From Lachnospiraceae bacterium (GTDB lineage Bacteria > Bacillota > Clostridia > Lachnospirales > Lachnospiraceae), in assembly GCA_011959925.1 (NCBI GenBank), contig BLMD01000303.1, positions 53,374-117,373 of the forward strand: a DNA stretch of 64,000 nucleotides, read 5' to 3'. This document shows, in pieces, positions 63,579-64,000 of the stretch. The position numbers and the translations under genes were made by a program. Numbering within the stretch: position 1 is the first letter of the stretch; each line of letters begins with the position of its first letter. The notes beneath the pieces are model-generated. The model did not search any database. It was not told the DNA's origin and saw only the letters and a program-made list of their open reading frames with translations.

Positions 63579-64000
63579 CCCTGACAACGGAAACTTTCTG
63601 TATCATTTTATTTTCTACGGCAAGAATCTTAAAACGATACCCGTGTGATTCCACTTCGATCCGGTCGTTTTCTTCCGGTATCCTGTCTATTTTAGAAATC
63701 AGAAAACCGTTTAACGTTTCGTATGCGTCCTCTTCTGCCGAGGAAATGCCAAGCGCTTTTTCTACGTCTTCAAAATCCGCCATTCCGTTGATCAGAAAAC
63801 TGCCGTCTGTCTGACGCTTGATCATCTCTTCGTATTCGTCATGCTCATCTAAAATATTGCCGACAATTTCCTCTAAAATATCCTCCATGGCAACAATGCC
63901 GGCCGTCTGTCCGTACTCATCCACAACGATGACCATGTGGTTTTTCTTTGCCTGCATTTCGGTAAATAACGTATTGATATTTCTTGTCTCCGGAATAAAA
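63565..64000 (-). CDS. CorC/HlyC-type CBS-domain protein, C-terminal part
   Basis: Only the last 145 or so codons are inside the window; the frame is open to the right edge. The sequence holds the end of a CBS pair (HMVIVVDEYGQTAGIVAMED, ILEEIVGNILDEHDEYEE) and the C-terminal transporter-associated CorC domain (FLINGMADFEDVEKALGI, then YETLNGFLISKIDRIPEEND). Such proteins carry an N-terminal CNNM membrane domain and may act in magnesium or cobalt efflux; the older name is hemolysin C. Confidence 0.85.
   Translation of the reverse strand, partial: FIPETRNINTLFTEMQAKKNHMVIVVDEYGQTAGIVAMEDILEEIVGNILDEHDEYEEMIKRQTDGSFLINGMADFEDVEKALGISSAEEDAYETLNGFLISKIDRIPEENDRIEVESHGYRFKILAVENKMIQKVSVVRAERE

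Overview
The window looks like a chromosomal stretch of a Gram-positive, endospore-lineage member of the Clostridia, most likely Lachnospiraceae. The evidence is a PolC-type DNA polymerase III, a GerW/YtfJ sporulation protein with its DUF2953 partner, Asp23 and FakA/YloV proteins, a zinc-ribbon L28, strong AGGAGG ribosome binding sites and consensus SigA promoters. No species can be named from the sequence alone. Most genes lie on the minus strand in long, tightly packed operons.

Layout: 1-5815 holds core metabolism: asd, argH and queH on the minus strand, a two-gene nitrate/sulfonate-type ABC importer on the plus strand with no binding protein beside it, and an Sfp-type phosphopantetheinyl transferase. 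5916-10240 is a decayed accessory island. It is bracketed by the C-terminal remnant of a large serine recombinase and by a truncated TnpV, and it abuts a tRNA-Thr(CGT). Inside are a DUF4304-like protein, a Uma2 nuclease, a 43-bp direct repeat that cuts off a KTR zinc-ribbon gene, and a TetR / FMN-binding / flavodoxin cassette. That cassette has a textbook 17-bp-arm palindromic operator, and its FMN-binding gene carries an in-frame stop. 10492-12738 is a divergent MATE exporter and BmrR-like MerR regulator, with the MATE promoter showing the 19-bp spacer expected of MerR control.

12751-24126 is a core operon on the minus strand: bactofilin, pyrH, frr, uppS, cdsA, dxr, rseP, ispG and polC, joining ribosome recycling, isoprenoid and lipid carrier synthesis and replication. 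24153-33577 holds a polysaccharide deacetylase, a trigger-factor-like lipoprotein, a secreted glucosaminidase with three FN3 repeats, recG, fakA/yloV, asp23 and rpmB. 33741-36930 has a membrane-anchored MerR regulator, a 45-residue membrane protein, gerW, DUF2953, a Lachnospiraceae-type unknown and a Nudix hydrolase. 37013-46468 runs through a PBP/FtsW pair, a U32 peptidase, zapA, ruvAB, a Gx transporter/NusG-II pair and miaB. 46689-56840 combines proline synthesis (proA, proB) with one-carbon folate enzymes (MTHFS, folD, fhs), ftsK and uppP. 56984-64000 has an FtsX/LolD-type ABC pair, a ClpP-like TepA protease, glgA, metY, a YebC regulator and the C-terminus of a CBS/CorC-domain protein that runs off the right edge.

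I found no CRISPR array, intact prophage, complete insertion sequence or clearly new multi-gene system. The most informative oddities are in the decayed island, the regulatory architecture of the TetR and MerR loci, an unannotated 45-residue membrane protein behind a palindromic terminator, and a coding-like fragment between miaB and proA.
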